NCBI RefSeq assembly: GCF_026191635.1
Contig: NZ_JAKRRW010000002.1
Coordinates: forward strand, 372,001 to 436,000
Length of the DNA stretch: 64,000 bases
Reading direction: 5' to 3'
Source: Photobacterium obscurum
GTDB taxonomy: Bacteria > Pseudomonadota > Gammaproteobacteria > Enterobacterales > Vibrionaceae
The position numbers and the translations under genes were made by a program. Of this stretch, positions 44,008 to 52,085 are shown piece by piece. Below the pieces are notes generated by a model. It searched no databases. It had not been told where the DNA came from and worked only from the letters and a program-made list of their open reading frames with translations. Position 1 is the first letter of the stretch, and every line of letters starts with the position of its first letter.

Positions 44008-45996
44008 TTACATATGGATTTCGCGGATGATGCTTGAAAGAGCCATCGCCTCTGGACTCTTTTCTTTCGGCTCGCTTGTTGGCTCGGCACTACCAGACTC
44101 TGGTGACATGTTGTAGCCAGCATTCATAACCAACTCACCCAGTTTTGGATACGCGCCGTGGATCAAGGCTGCGAATAGACCCATTTTGTTTGCAATACGC
44201 TTTGGCTTCTCAATAATGGCCTTAATGATCAGGTCCGCGGCTTCTTCAGAAGTAAGAAGAGGAATACCACCCTCAGCTTTGCGGTAGTGATCGGCGATCA
44301 TTGGTGTTTCGACCAAAGGCATATTGATAGTTGTGAAGTTGATGCCCTTAGTGCAAAGCTCGGTTCCGGCAGTACGGGTAAATGAATCCAGAGCCGACTT
44401 CGATGCCGCGTAGGCAGAGAAACGAGGCTGGTTGGTTAGTACTGCAATCGAAGATACGTTGATGATGTGACCAGCTTTTTGCTCAACCATTTCCGGCAAC
44501 AGGCCAAGGATCATTCTTAGCGAGCCAAAGTAGTTGATTTGCATGGTACGCTCATAATCGTGTAAGCGATCTGTCGAGTTGATCACTGAACGGCGAATAG
44601 AGCGGCCGGCGTTGTTGATCAGAATATCGACTTTACCGTGCTGGCGTTTGATTTCCTCAAGCACTTCCTGGCTTGGTTCGTCTTTGCTGAGATCGCACTG
44701 GTAAATAAACGCACGGCCACCAAGACGTTCAACTTCATTACGTGTTTGTTGCAGACGCTCTAGATCTCGTGCGATAAGCACCAAGGTAGCGTTGGTTTCT
44801 GCAAGTTTCAGCGCTGTTGTATAACCGATGCCAGAAGAGGCGCCTGTTACTGCGATAACTTTATTGTCGACACAACCTTTCAGAGTTCGATCTACATGCA
44901 GTGACGGATCGAGGTTACGTTCCCAGTAGTCCCAAATATTTGCGGCATAATCAGGCAGGCGAGGGCAGCTGATGTTGCTGTCGGCCAATGCATTGAGTGT
45001 ATTGGAACAATCAAACTGCGTTGGGTAGTTAAACATACTCAGCGCATCTTTAGGAACCTGCATTTCCTGGCTTAATGCGTCGATAAAGTTACGCAACACA
45101 GGCAGGTGTCCCAACTGTTGCCAGAAGTTGTTTGGCACCATACGGAACAAGCGCATATCAATACGCATTGCCATTTTAGGCGCGTGACCCGCTTCGGCAA
45201 ACATATTGATGACTTCACCAGCGCGGTAAGGGTCTGGATCAACTAGCTGGAAGCAATTTCCTTCCACATTTTCTTTGTGGGCAATATGATCGATACAGTC
45301 AGCCACGTAATCAACAGGCACTAAGTTCAGACGGCCACCTTCCAGCCCCAATAGTGGCATCCATTCAGGTAGCGCATGGCGGATACGTTGAATAATCTTG
45401 AAGAAGTAGTATGGCCCGTCAATACGATCGGCTTCGCCTGTCACCGAGTCACCAATGACGATACCAGGGCGATAAGCGCGCCATGGAATGGTTGCTGTTT
45501 CACGAACCAGCTTTTCTGCATTGTGTTTGGTTGCAAAATATGGATGCTCAAGGCCTGTCGCCTCGTCCAGCATATCTTCTCTGAACCAGCCGCGAAACTG
45601 TCCAGCAACCGCAATTGAACTTACGTAGTGGAAGCACCCAGCATTAATACGTTCTGCCAGTCTTAGGGTGTTTTCTGTGCCATCAATATTGGCACGCATC
45701 ATCGCTTCTTCATCTGCCTCAAGATCGTAGATCGCAGCGAGGTGGAAGAAGTTAGTAATTTTTCCGGTTAATGACTTAATGTCGTTAGCGGATAGTCCAA
45801 GGTTTGTTTCAGTTATCGAGCCACGGTAACTGTGGAACTTATTCTTGGGTAGTTGGTGTTTTTCGATCAGAGCCTGAAGTTTTTCTTCGCAAGCTTCACT
45901 AAATGAAAGTACGTAGATATCTCCAGGTCTCTTAGCCAGACGTTTTAAAAATTGAGAACCGATGAAACCAGTTGCGCCGGTAATGAAAGAATTCAT
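44008..45996 (-). CDS. Two-domain fatty acyl-CoA reductase (alcohol-forming, Marinobacter type)
   Basis: 662 residues from the ATG at 45996 after AAGGAG. The N-terminal half (~1-365) is an extended-SDR acyl-CoA reductase domain, with TGATGFIGSQF and the Y-x3-K of HPYFATKH. The second half (~375-640) is a classical SDR with TGASSGIGYTT, NNAGRSIRRS and YAASK. Length, domain order and many segments (DGPYYFFKIIQRIRHALPEW, NIWDYWERNLDP, INMPLVETPMI) agree with the Marinobacter fatty acyl-CoA reductase that makes fatty alcohols for wax esters. It reduces long acyl-CoA by NADPH. First gene of its unit. Confidence 0.88.
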   Translation of the reverse strand: MNSFITGATGFIGSQFLKRLAKRPGDIYVLSFSEACEEKLQALIEKHQLPKNKFHSYRGSITETNLGLSANDIKSLTGKITNFFHLAAIYDLEADEEAMMRANIDGTENTLRLAERINAGCFHYVSSIAVAGQFRGWFREDMLDEATGLEHPYFATKHNAEKLVRETATIPWRAYRPGIVIGDSVTGEADRIDGPYYFFKIIQRIRHALPEWMPLLGLEGGRLNLVPVDYVADCIDHIAHKENVEGNCFQLVDPDPYRAGEVINMFAEAGHAPKMAMRIDMRLFRMVPNNFWQQLGHLPVLRNFIDALSQEMQVPKDALSMFNYPTQFDCSNTLNALADSNISCPRLPDYAANIWDYWERNLDPSLHVDRTLKGCVDNKVIAVTGASSGIGYTTALKLAETNATLVLIARDLERLQQTRNEVERLGGRAFIYQCDLSKDEPSQEVLEEIKRQHGKVDILINNAGRSIRRSVINSTDRLHDYERTMQINYFGSLRMILGLLPEMVEQKAGHIINVSSIAVLTNQPRFSAYAASKSALDSFTRTAGTELCTKGINFTTINMPLVETPMIADHYRKAEGGIPLLTSEEAADLIIKAIIEKPKRIANKMGLFAALIHGAYPKLGELVMNAGYNMSPESGSAEPTSEPKEKSPEAMALSSIIREIHM

Positions 45997-46026
45997 GACC
46001 ACTCCTTACGCGATTATCTTTTATTT

Positions 46027-46078
46027 AACACAGAGTATTTTTATACAAACACAGAGTAATTTACTGGTCAGATGACCA
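46027..46078. promoter_or_regulatory. Candidate operators upstream of the fatty acyl-CoA reductase gene
   Basis: Two direct copies of AACACAGAGTA (46027-46037 and 46048-46058) start exactly 21 bp apart, two helical turns. Next to them is a perfect palindrome TGGTCA-GA-TGACCA (46065-46078). Their position 30-80 bp upstream of the first gene fits operator sites, perhaps for the TetR protein encoded in the same unit. Confidence 0.5.
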
Positions 46079-46672
46079 ACCACAAGTGTGCACCTGGTGG
46101 CACAAAAGCTCAAAGTTCAACAGGCAGAAATTGGCGATAGATCAAGATTCCGCAAAGGAATTTCTTCATTTAGAGCAATTGCTCACATATTGAGTAAAAA
46201 TGTTGCATTGTGTGCACTGTTTACGCATTAACGTAACTGATTTATTGAGAGTTTGGTTATTTATTTAACTTATGATTTGGGTCAAAAACGGGTCATTTGA
46301 AACGCGAACGTGAGCGAAATCGTGAAGATGGTAGGAGTGGCGTTGAATACCATTGGAATGCAATTGCGTGCGCAAAAACTAAGGTGTGATAGCCAGAGAA
46401 TCGAATTAATAATTTTTGGCAGAGAAGTATCTAACTAAATTCAACAGATCATAAGCATTTTCACTTATTGAATAAATCCCATTGTTTTTGGGCGCCCAGG
46501 GCACCTTGATTTGAGTGTGTTCGGTTTGAATATTGAAGATGCCTATTTGATGGCAATTTTTGCTTTGTAGCTTCTGTGTTTCTTATGTTTGATAGCTTAT
46601 CCTCAAGGGGAGAATCAAGGTTATGAAATTTTTTGCCATCATAGTGTTCGCCAGCTTGCTTTCTGGAAATAA

Positions 46673-46707
46673 AAAAGCGAGCCGTCTTTGGTAGGCTCGC
46701 TTTTTAT
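46673..46707 (-). terminator. Terminator downstream of the fdhD operon
   Basis: AAAAAGCGAGCC / GGCTCGCTTTTT stem with 10-nt loop and runs of A and T on either side. It lies ~50 bases past the end of the HTH/PBP gene. Confidence 0.85.
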
Positions 46708-46757
46708 TAGGTATCCAATAGGGGTTTAGTAGCCAGTTCGGCTATCAGCCTTCAGCC

Positions 46758-47672
46758 TTAACTTGCGCTCCAAACCTGTTGACCTGTGCGTTGGAAGTTG
46801 TACCCCCCAAGTTGGTCACCCTTCGCCTGGACATCGTGGGCTGACAATGATTGCATCAACTGTTGCTGCAGCGTACGGAAGTAAATGTTTTTGGGGATAA
46901 CGAGCTCGAAAGCTTCACGGCATAGAGGAATAAAGCCAAGGCCAAACTCGCCGGCAGTACTTTGGCTGGCACAGCCAACATCAGCCTGTCCACGTGCGAT
47001 AGAAGAAGCAAGTTCACGCTCGCTATAACAGATGTCGGCTTTGGTAAGCATCTCGACATTGAAGGCATGGCCGTGCAGCCACTCTTCTAGTGCTCGCATG
47101 CTACCGGCACCTTCCTGGCGTAGGGCCCAACGCCAACGAGAGGCCAGTAGTTCTTGAGGGTTTAAGGAGCGAGCATTCACGCAATCGGCGATTTCATGGC
47201 TAACAACTAAACCTTGCTGGCGCTCAAAAGCGTGGACCAGTACCCAGTTTTTATGCCCAGGGTATTGTTGTAATAAAGCCGGATGGCGGAGTTGTGCTTC
47301 ATCGGCATGACCCCAGTGAATAGCACACATATCGACATGACCTTTGCTTAACATCGCGAGGCCCTGACGGGTTCCAGTAGAGGTATAACCAACCAAAGCG
47401 GTACTACCTAACTTATTGGCCATGTTGCCGACAATCATTTGTAATAGAGGATCATCAGATCCTGCAATAAGAAGGCGATCGTTAAGCACACCGTTATGGC
47501 AGGACTCCAGCAGCCATTTGTCGAGCATGGCTTTGGGAAATAACCATTTTCCTGTCACTTTGGTTGCGGGCAACAAACCGTCGTTGGCAAGGGCATATAC
47601 CTTCTTCTCATTTAGATCCAGGTATTCAGCAACCAGTTTGGCATTCATAAATTCAGGGAAGCTGGGGGACAT
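46758..47672 (-). CDS. Regulator with HTH_17 domain and periplasmic-binding-protein-like domain
   Basis: 304 residues. Residues ~5-55 form an excisionase/MerR-like HTH (MNAKLVAEYLDLNEKKVYALANDGLLPATKVTGKWLFPKAMLDKWL). Residues ~65-300 form a PBP-like ligand domain of the molybdate/tungstate-binding type (GSDDPLLQMIVGNMANKLG, GYTSTGTRQGLAML, VDMCAIHWG). Such proteins often sense oxyanions. Its start abuts the fdhD stop (TAAATG), so it belongs to the formate dehydrogenase locus and may report tungstate or molybdate supply. Confidence 0.85.
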   Translation of the reverse strand: MSPSFPEFMNAKLVAEYLDLNEKKVYALANDGLLPATKVTGKWLFPKAMLDKWLLESCHNGVLNDRLLIAGSDDPLLQMIVGNMANKLGSTALVGYTSTGTRQGLAMLSKGHVDMCAIHWGHADEAQLRHPALLQQYPGHKNWVLVHAFERQQGLVVSHEIADCVNARSLNPQELLASRWRWALRQEGAGSMRALEEWLHGHAFNVEMLTKADICYSERELASSIARGQADVGCASQSTAGEFGLGFIPLCREAFELVIPKNIYFRTLQQQLMQSLSAHDVQAKGDQLGGYNFQRTGQQVWSAS

Positions 47673-48542
47673 TTACGCATTGCCTCCGGTTTGTCGCATT
47701 TTTTCAGTGCTCGTTTCAGAATCGCCCTTGATATCCAGTATCAGATTTTCTTGTCCGTTATAGACTTGAAAACGATGGCCTTTGGCACGGGCAATCATAG
47801 TGATCCCAAGCTTCTGGGCGAGCTCATAACCCATCTGTGTTGCCCCCGAGCGGGATAGCAGAACAGGGATGCCCATCTGAGCGACTTTGATTACCATTTC
47901 AGAGGTCAAACGGCCTGTGGTGTAGAAAATTTTGTCTTCGCCTGTTTCGCCCTTAAGCCACATTTCACCTGCTAGTGTATCAACGGCATTATGGCGACCA
48001 ACATCTTCGACAAAAGAGAGTATTTCGGTATCTTTGCAGACCGCACATCCATGAACCGCACCAGCCGCCTTGTAGGTTTCGTTGTGATGGGTCAGAGATT
48101 CGAGCAAACCGTACAGTTTGGATTGTGGCACTTTCGGCTGAGGAAGGGTGACGCCTTCCAGCTTCTTCATTACATTACCGAACATAGTGCCTTGGCCACA
48201 GCCTGAGGTAACCGTTTTCTTCCCCAGCTTCTTTTCTAGTCCATCGGTATTTTCTCGGGTGATCACGGCCGCCGAGTTGGTATCCCAGTCGATGATCAAA
48301 GATTCGATGCTATCTATATCTTCTATAAAGCCTTGATTCTTCAAGTAGCCAAGCACTAATGCGGAAGGGCGTTCGCCCAGCGTCATCAGGGTAACGACCT
48401 CAATCCAGTTAAGGTAAACCGTTAGAGGGTGCTCGCAGGCGATTTCTTTGTCCATCATGTCGCCGTATTCATCCATGACCTGAACGGTCATGGTTTGGTT
48501 GACGGAAGATTTGGTTTTTATAATTTTCGGCAATTGGGTCAT
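47673..48542 (-). CDS. fdhD: Formate dehydrogenase accessory sulfurtransferase FdhD
   Basis: 289 residues. Conserved blocks include CEHPLTVYLNW, SGCGQG (~114-118), HGCAVCKD (~165-170), EDVGRHNAVDTLAG and YTTGRLTSEMVIKVAQMGIPVLLSRS. FdhD passes sulfur from IscS to the bis-MGD cofactor, needed for active formate dehydrogenase. The N-terminal CxxC found in E. coli is here C115 with Gly at the second position; a CxxC does occur at 166-169. Preceded by a sigma-54 promoter. Confidence 0.93.
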   Translation of the reverse strand: MTQLPKIIKTKSSVNQTMTVQVMDEYGDMMDKEIACEHPLTVYLNWIEVVTLMTLGERPSALVLGYLKNQGFIEDIDSIESLIIDWDTNSAAVITRENTDGLEKKLGKKTVTSGCGQGTMFGNVMKKLEGVTLPQPKVPQSKLYGLLESLTHHNETYKAAGAVHGCAVCKDTEILSFVEDVGRHNAVDTLAGEMWLKGETGEDKIFYTTGRLTSEMVIKVAQMGIPVLLSRSGATQMGYELAQKLGITMIARAKGHRFQVYNGQENLILDIKGDSETSTEKMRQTGGNA

Positions 48543-48659
48543 CAGAAGTTCCTGCTGATCGAAAACAGTTTAATCATCTTTATATCCACTAAAGAAACTA
48601 TGCTCAATAGTGCTTACTGTCTGAAGTGGTTTTTAAAATATTATGAGTAACATTGCTTA

Positions 48660-48675
48660 AGCAAATATCGTTCCA
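48660..48675 (-). promoter_or_regulatory. Sigma-54 promoter of the fdhD operon
   Basis: On the minus strand, TGGAACGATATTTGCT. It differs from TGGCACG-N4-TTGCT at one base and keeps GG-N10-GC. The predicted start is near 48650, ~108 bases before fdhD. Confidence 0.75.
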
Positions 48676-48810
48676 GCTCTGAATCCAGCTTTGTTCACAT
48701 CGGCTAGTCCGACTCACTAGTCATGCCTTGATACATGGGGTTAATTGTTAGCAACTGCAGTTTACGTGAAACCATGGCTTAGACGTAGAAATTACCATAT
48801 TTATTTAAGT

Positions 48811-48826
48811 TGGTCTGATTATTGCT
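48811..48826 (+). promoter_or_regulatory. Sigma-54 promoter of the DUF3305-DUF3306 operon
   Basis: TGGTCTGATTATTGCT, with GG-N10-GC spacing and an intact TTGCT. The predicted start is near 48836, ~38 bases before the gene. It is divergent from the fdhD promoter. The 135 bases between them contain CTAGTC twice (48704, 48717) but no copy of the 17-bp dyad. Confidence 0.68.
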
Positions 48827-48873
48827 TTGGTAGCCGTATTGAAAGGTTAACGAGCAATGAGTAAGGAGTGACT

Positions 48874-49350
48874 GTGCCAGATTTACGTAAAGATGAATCC
48901 ATATGGCCTATCGCATTTCGTCTGGTCTCCGAGGAAAAGCAAATAGGTCGGTGGTCGACCTTATCTTGGTCAATTGAAGATGTGTGTCTTTATGATCAAG
49001 ACAAAAAAGAGGCCGTTGCACAAACCGACGGTGGATACATTCTTCCTTTGGAGCTTTATCGTGATGAGCGTACTGAATATCGCTTTAACTTGAGCTCTCA
49101 GGACCCGCACTTATTCATTGTTTGTGAAGAAGAAAACGAGCAGCTTTCTCCTTTGCTAATGACTGCTGCGCAAAGCGTTGCCGGGAGCTATATGGATGGC
49201 GATTATCAGGTTTTACATATCCAGACGCCGCTTCAGGTACAGGCTTGGATGGAAGCCTTTATTGGCCGGCACGGCGAACTAATCGAGTTCAAACGCAAGC
49301 GCTGCAAAGGTAAGAACAAAGATAAAAAAGGGCGCTCCAGTGGCAACTAA
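48874..49350 (+). CDS. DUF3305 domain-containing protein
   Basis: 158 residues from the GTG at 48874, five bases after AAGGAG; an upstream GTG at 48868 overlaps that ribosome site and is unlikely. The pattern WPIAFRLVSEEKQIGRWSTLSWSIEDV and the closing basic tail (FKRKRCKGKNKDKKGR) are those of DUF3305, a family that occurs with formate dehydrogenase genes. Its role is unknown, presumably maturation. It overlaps the next gene by 11 bases. Confidence 0.86.
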   Translation: MPDLRKDESIWPIAFRLVSEEKQIGRWSTLSWSIEDVCLYDQDKKEAVAQTDGGYILPLELYRDERTEYRFNLSSQDPHLFIVCEEENEQLSPLLMTAAQSVAGSYMDGDYQVLHIQTPLQVQAWMEAFIGRHGELIEFKRKRCKGKNKDKKGRSSGN

Positions 49351-50023
49351 TTTTTTCCAGCGTTGGTCTGGCCGGAAATTAGCGGCTCGCGAGGATGTTG
49401 CTGATAGCACGCCCCCAGACACTGATACCGTAGTTGATACGGCTGAGGTTGACGTTCATATCTCCGATATAAAACAACAACCTAGTGATTTATGTTTGGA
49501 AAGCGAAACGAGTGCCAAGGCTGGTGGTGCAGAATCAGAGAGCGGTTCGGAACCTGATTTAACTAGTGAAGAAGTTTCACTTACTTTAAAAGATGTTGCC
49601 AATGTGACCTTTGAGAGTGGCGTGTCTTCATTCATGAAAACGGGGGTCGAAAAATCAGTAAAGAAAGCGGCGCTACGTAAGTTGTTTCATTCTGACGAGT
49701 TTAATTATGTCAGTGATATGGATGATCACACGGAAGACTTTTCCAATGTCCCTACCTTGGACAGCAACGTGACAAAACAACTTAGGAACTGGGTGAATCA
49801 AGCTGCTGAAAAAATTGAAGAAGTTGCAGATGCACTTGATCAAAGCAGCTCGGAAGGTTCTGGCAAGAAAGGATCTTCGCAAGCGCGTGTTGAACGAGAG
49901 AGTAATCCAGATAGGGCACATACAGAGACTTCAGAGGAGCTAGTTCAAGGTAGCCAGCTTGATAATGAAGCCGTACTTGGTGCTCATGATGCCAAGTTGA
50001 ATGAGTTAGCGGATAGAAGCTAA
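49340..50023 (+). CDS. DUF3306 domain-containing protein
   Basis: 227 residues, GTG start inside the end of the DUF3305 gene. The N-terminal FFQRWSGRKLAARE is the DUF3306 hallmark. A central block VEKSVKKAALRKLFHSDEFNYVSDMDDHTEDF is also conserved. The remaining ~100 residues are acidic and low in complexity. It probably works with DUF3305 in formate dehydrogenase maturation; no activity is known. Confidence 0.85.
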   Translation: MATNFFQRWSGRKLAAREDVADSTPPDTDTVVDTAEVDVHISDIKQQPSDLCLESETSAKAGGAESESGSEPDLTSEEVSLTLKDVANVTFESGVSSFMKTGVEKSVKKAALRKLFHSDEFNYVSDMDDHTEDFSNVPTLDSNVTKQLRNWVNQAAEKIEEVADALDQSSSEGSGKKGSSQARVERESNPDRAHTETSEELVQGSQLDNEAVLGAHDAKLNELADRS

Positions 50024-50099
50024 TTATTACTAATAAATCAGAAAGAAAAAGCAGCTAACGTTGAGAAATCAACGTTAACAATGAAATCAAAAGCGAAGT

Positions 50100-50183
50100 T
50101 GGGACAAAAAGGGAAAAATACCCTTAATAATAATCGGGACATTTTGGCGCAATACAAATTAAAGCGTGGGACAAATTGTCGCA
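50100..50183. promoter_or_regulatory. Array of enhancer-like dyads upstream of the formate dehydrogenase promoter
   Basis: Three related sites: A 50100-50116 (left half TGGGACA only), B 50135-50151 CGGGACATTTTGGCGCA, C 50167-50183 TGGGACAAATTGTCGCA. Starts are 35 and 32 bp apart, about three helical turns, so they face the same side. Site C matches the site at 27575-27591 in 16 of 17 bases. The array lies 70-155 bp upstream of the -24/-12 promoter, a normal enhancer distance. Confidence 0.75.
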
Positions 50184-50251
50184 TGACGTATTGTCCAAAC
50201 TGTCTCTTTCCGACTTTAGTTCCTTATAGGTCATTTTATTCCGTAAAAAGT

Positions 50252-50267
50252 TGGTTCGGTTATTGCT
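50252..50267 (+). promoter_or_regulatory. Sigma-54 promoter of the Fe-S/formate dehydrogenase operon
   Basis: TGGTTCGGTTATTGCT, GG-N10-GC spacing with intact TTGCT; predicted start near 50277, 100 bases before the first gene. Confidence 0.75.
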
Positions 50268-50377
50268 CTTATAAAGAGTGTGAAGGCGATTGTTTTTTAA
50301 GTTACTTATAAAAACACCTATTAAACAAGCACCTTTAATCGGCACTGACTAGCGGTGACGAGTAGACAGGAATAAGA

Positions 50378-52075
50378 ATGTTAAAAAGTACACTAGAAGC
50401 GTTTTCTGATTCAAATGGACAAGCACGCCATACTGCAATTGCAGGAACGGTCGAATTGTCTAATCTGATCCCTCCTACGGTTTCCTATGAAAGCCGCGGG
50501 AATTTATTGATCATTGGTCCTCAGGAAACGGTTACAGCGCTGGCAACTCAATTTTCATCTTTGAATTCTGTAACGCTTTTGGTCACAGAAATGGCGACTG
50601 AAAAAGCGGATACCGCAGAGAAGGTTGAAAACTTGTACTTCAGTAATCAGGTCGCTGTTAAAGGTTACCTCGGTGCATTTGAAGTGACTTGTCGAGTTGA
50701 TGGTTCTTTTTCGGAAATAGCAACAACAGAAGCTTCTGCTAATCTGGCAAAAATTGCGATTGGCCGTGACTGTTTTGACCTCGTTGTCGATATGACTGCT
50801 GAGGGTGTTGTCGCAACAGAAATTCCAGCTCCTGGTTATTATGGCGTTGGAGCGGGAAAAGCCAAATTGGCTAATGTGATTGAAGATCTTCCAGATATGC
50901 TTGGAACCTTCGATAAGCCAAAATATTTTCGTTTGAACCCAGATATTTGTGCACATTCATCACGCGGTGTTAGTGGGTGTGATCGTTGCGTGGATGCGTG
51001 CCCTGCGGGAGCTTTGTCCAGTAACGGCCATGCGATTGAAATCAATCCATACCTTTGTCAGGGGGTCGGTACATGTGCGACCGCTTGCCCTACAGAAGCG
51101 ATTAGTTACGCGTTACCGGACCCTGATAATACCCAGCATTTTGTGCATCGCCTACTAAGCCGATATCTGCAAGAAGGGGGTGAAAACCCAACACTTCTTC
51201 TATATGGGAATCGTGATGAGCTGTCTGTTGTTCAGGCGCTTGCAACACTTCCGACAACAGTTGTTCCTGTTGCACTGGAAGAGCTTGCCACTGTAGGTAT
51301 TGATACTTGGTTTAGTGCGCTGGCTTATGGAGCGCATCAAGTTCTTTTGGCGACCAATGCTGCTTACATTCCTGCCACTATTGATCGTGTTCTAACTGAT
51401 GAACTAACGATTGCTCAGGCATTTTTGACTGAACTGGGTTATGACGCTGATCGTATTACTTTATTTGATTTAGCGACTGCTGATTCTTTTAAGGTATTTG
51501 ATACCGCGCTGATCCCTGCAACCCTGCCTGCTGCAGAACGTATTGAAGGCACTAAGCGTGAAAAACTTTTTGCAGTTTTGGAATTGCTATATAACGCAGC
51601 GGCTCAAAAACCTGAGTGTTCAGATGTACCTGAAAATGCACCTTATGGCTCCGTTGAATGCCAATCTGATGATTGTACCTTGTGTATGAGTTGCGTGGCT
51701 GTTTGTCCGACACGCGCACTTCATTCGATTGGTGATCGTCCGGGATTATTGTTCATCGAGCAAGATTGTGTGCAATGCGGTATGTGTGAAAAAGCGTGTC
51801 CTGAAAAAGTGATTTCTTTAAAACCCGGTTTTAACTGGGATAAAGAAGCGCGTCAGGCAGCGCAAGTTGTTCATGAAGAAGAAGCGGCTTGTTGTACCAG
51901 TTGTGGAAAACCATTTGCGCCGGCATCCATGGTGAAAATGCTAACTGAAAAGTTACAAGGTCACTCCCAATTTCAGGGAGATGCCATTCGCCGGTTGGCT
52001 ATGTGTGAAGACTGTCGCGTTCGTGATGTCTTTTCAAAGATCGAAAATGATCCAGAAAGTCAGCTAAGGGTGTAA
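50378..52075 (+). CDS. 4Fe-4S ferredoxin-type protein of the formate dehydrogenase locus
   Basis: 565 residues. Two ferredoxin-like modules are seen: one near residues 205-240 (CDRCVDACPAG, CQGVGTCATACP) and one near 425-470 (CTLCMSCVAVCP, CVQCGMCEKACP), giving four cluster motifs. Near the C-terminus are two further CxxC pairs (CCTSCGKPF, CEDC). The N-terminal ~190 residues have no motif I know. It is soluble and cytoplasmic, with no signal, so it may pass electrons between formate dehydrogenase and another partner or act in assembly. First gene after the sigma-54 promoter. Confidence 0.85.
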   Translation: MLKSTLEAFSDSNGQARHTAIAGTVELSNLIPPTVSYESRGNLLIIGPQETVTALATQFSSLNSVTLLVTEMATEKADTAEKVENLYFSNQVAVKGYLGAFEVTCRVDGSFSEIATTEASANLAKIAIGRDCFDLVVDMTAEGVVATEIPAPGYYGVGAGKAKLANVIEDLPDMLGTFDKPKYFRLNPDICAHSSRGVSGCDRCVDACPAGALSSNGHAIEINPYLCQGVGTCATACPTEAISYALPDPDNTQHFVHRLLSRYLQEGGENPTLLLYGNRDELSVVQALATLPTTVVPVALEELATVGIDTWFSALAYGAHQVLLATNAAYIPATIDRVLTDELTIAQAFLTELGYDADRITLFDLATADSFKVFDTALIPATLPAAERIEGTKREKLFAVLELLYNAAAQKPECSDVPENAPYGSVECQSDDCTLCMSCVAVCPTRALHSIGDRPGLLFIEQDCVQCGMCEKACPEKVISLKPGFNWDKEARQAAQVVHEEEAACCTSCGKPFAPASMVKMLTEKLQGHSQFQGDAIRRLAMCEDCRVRDVFSKIENDPESQLRV

Positions 52076-52085
52076 GGAACGGAAA

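Larger units (their letters stand above)
46003..46757. other. Long intergenic region upstream of the fatty acyl-CoA reductase operon
   Basis: 755 bases. Next to the reductase start it holds the repeats listed at 46027-46078. Direct repeats GGGTCA-N5-GGGTCA occur at 46279-46295. A 23-codon frame at 46623 runs into the terminator at 46673-46707 and may be chance. Otherwise AT-rich, with no gene I can support. Confidence 0.5.
50024..50377. other. Regulatory intergenic region of the formate dehydrogenase operon
   Basis: 354 bases carrying the enhancer array (50100-50183) and the sigma-54 promoter (50252-50267). A 76-codon plus frame (50081-50311) covers these elements and is treated as non-coding. 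ACGTT-N8-AACGT near 50058-50075 forms a further dyad just after the DUF3306 stop. Confidence 0.65.

Noticed and set aside
46065-46078. FadR operator before the fatty acyl-CoA reductase gene
   Set aside because: TGGTC and GACCA arms are present, but the 4-base centre differs from the 1-base centre of the E. coli FadR site.
46623-46694. 23-codon frame MKFFAIIVFASLLSGNKK... ahead of a terminator
   Set aside because: AAGG precedes the ATG, but the frame ends inside the terminator stem; too short to support by sequence alone.
50081-50311. 76-codon plus-strand frame before the Fe-S gene, with several Cys
   Set aside because: It lies exactly over the enhancer dyads and the sigma-54 promoter, has no ribosome site, and its composition is erratic.
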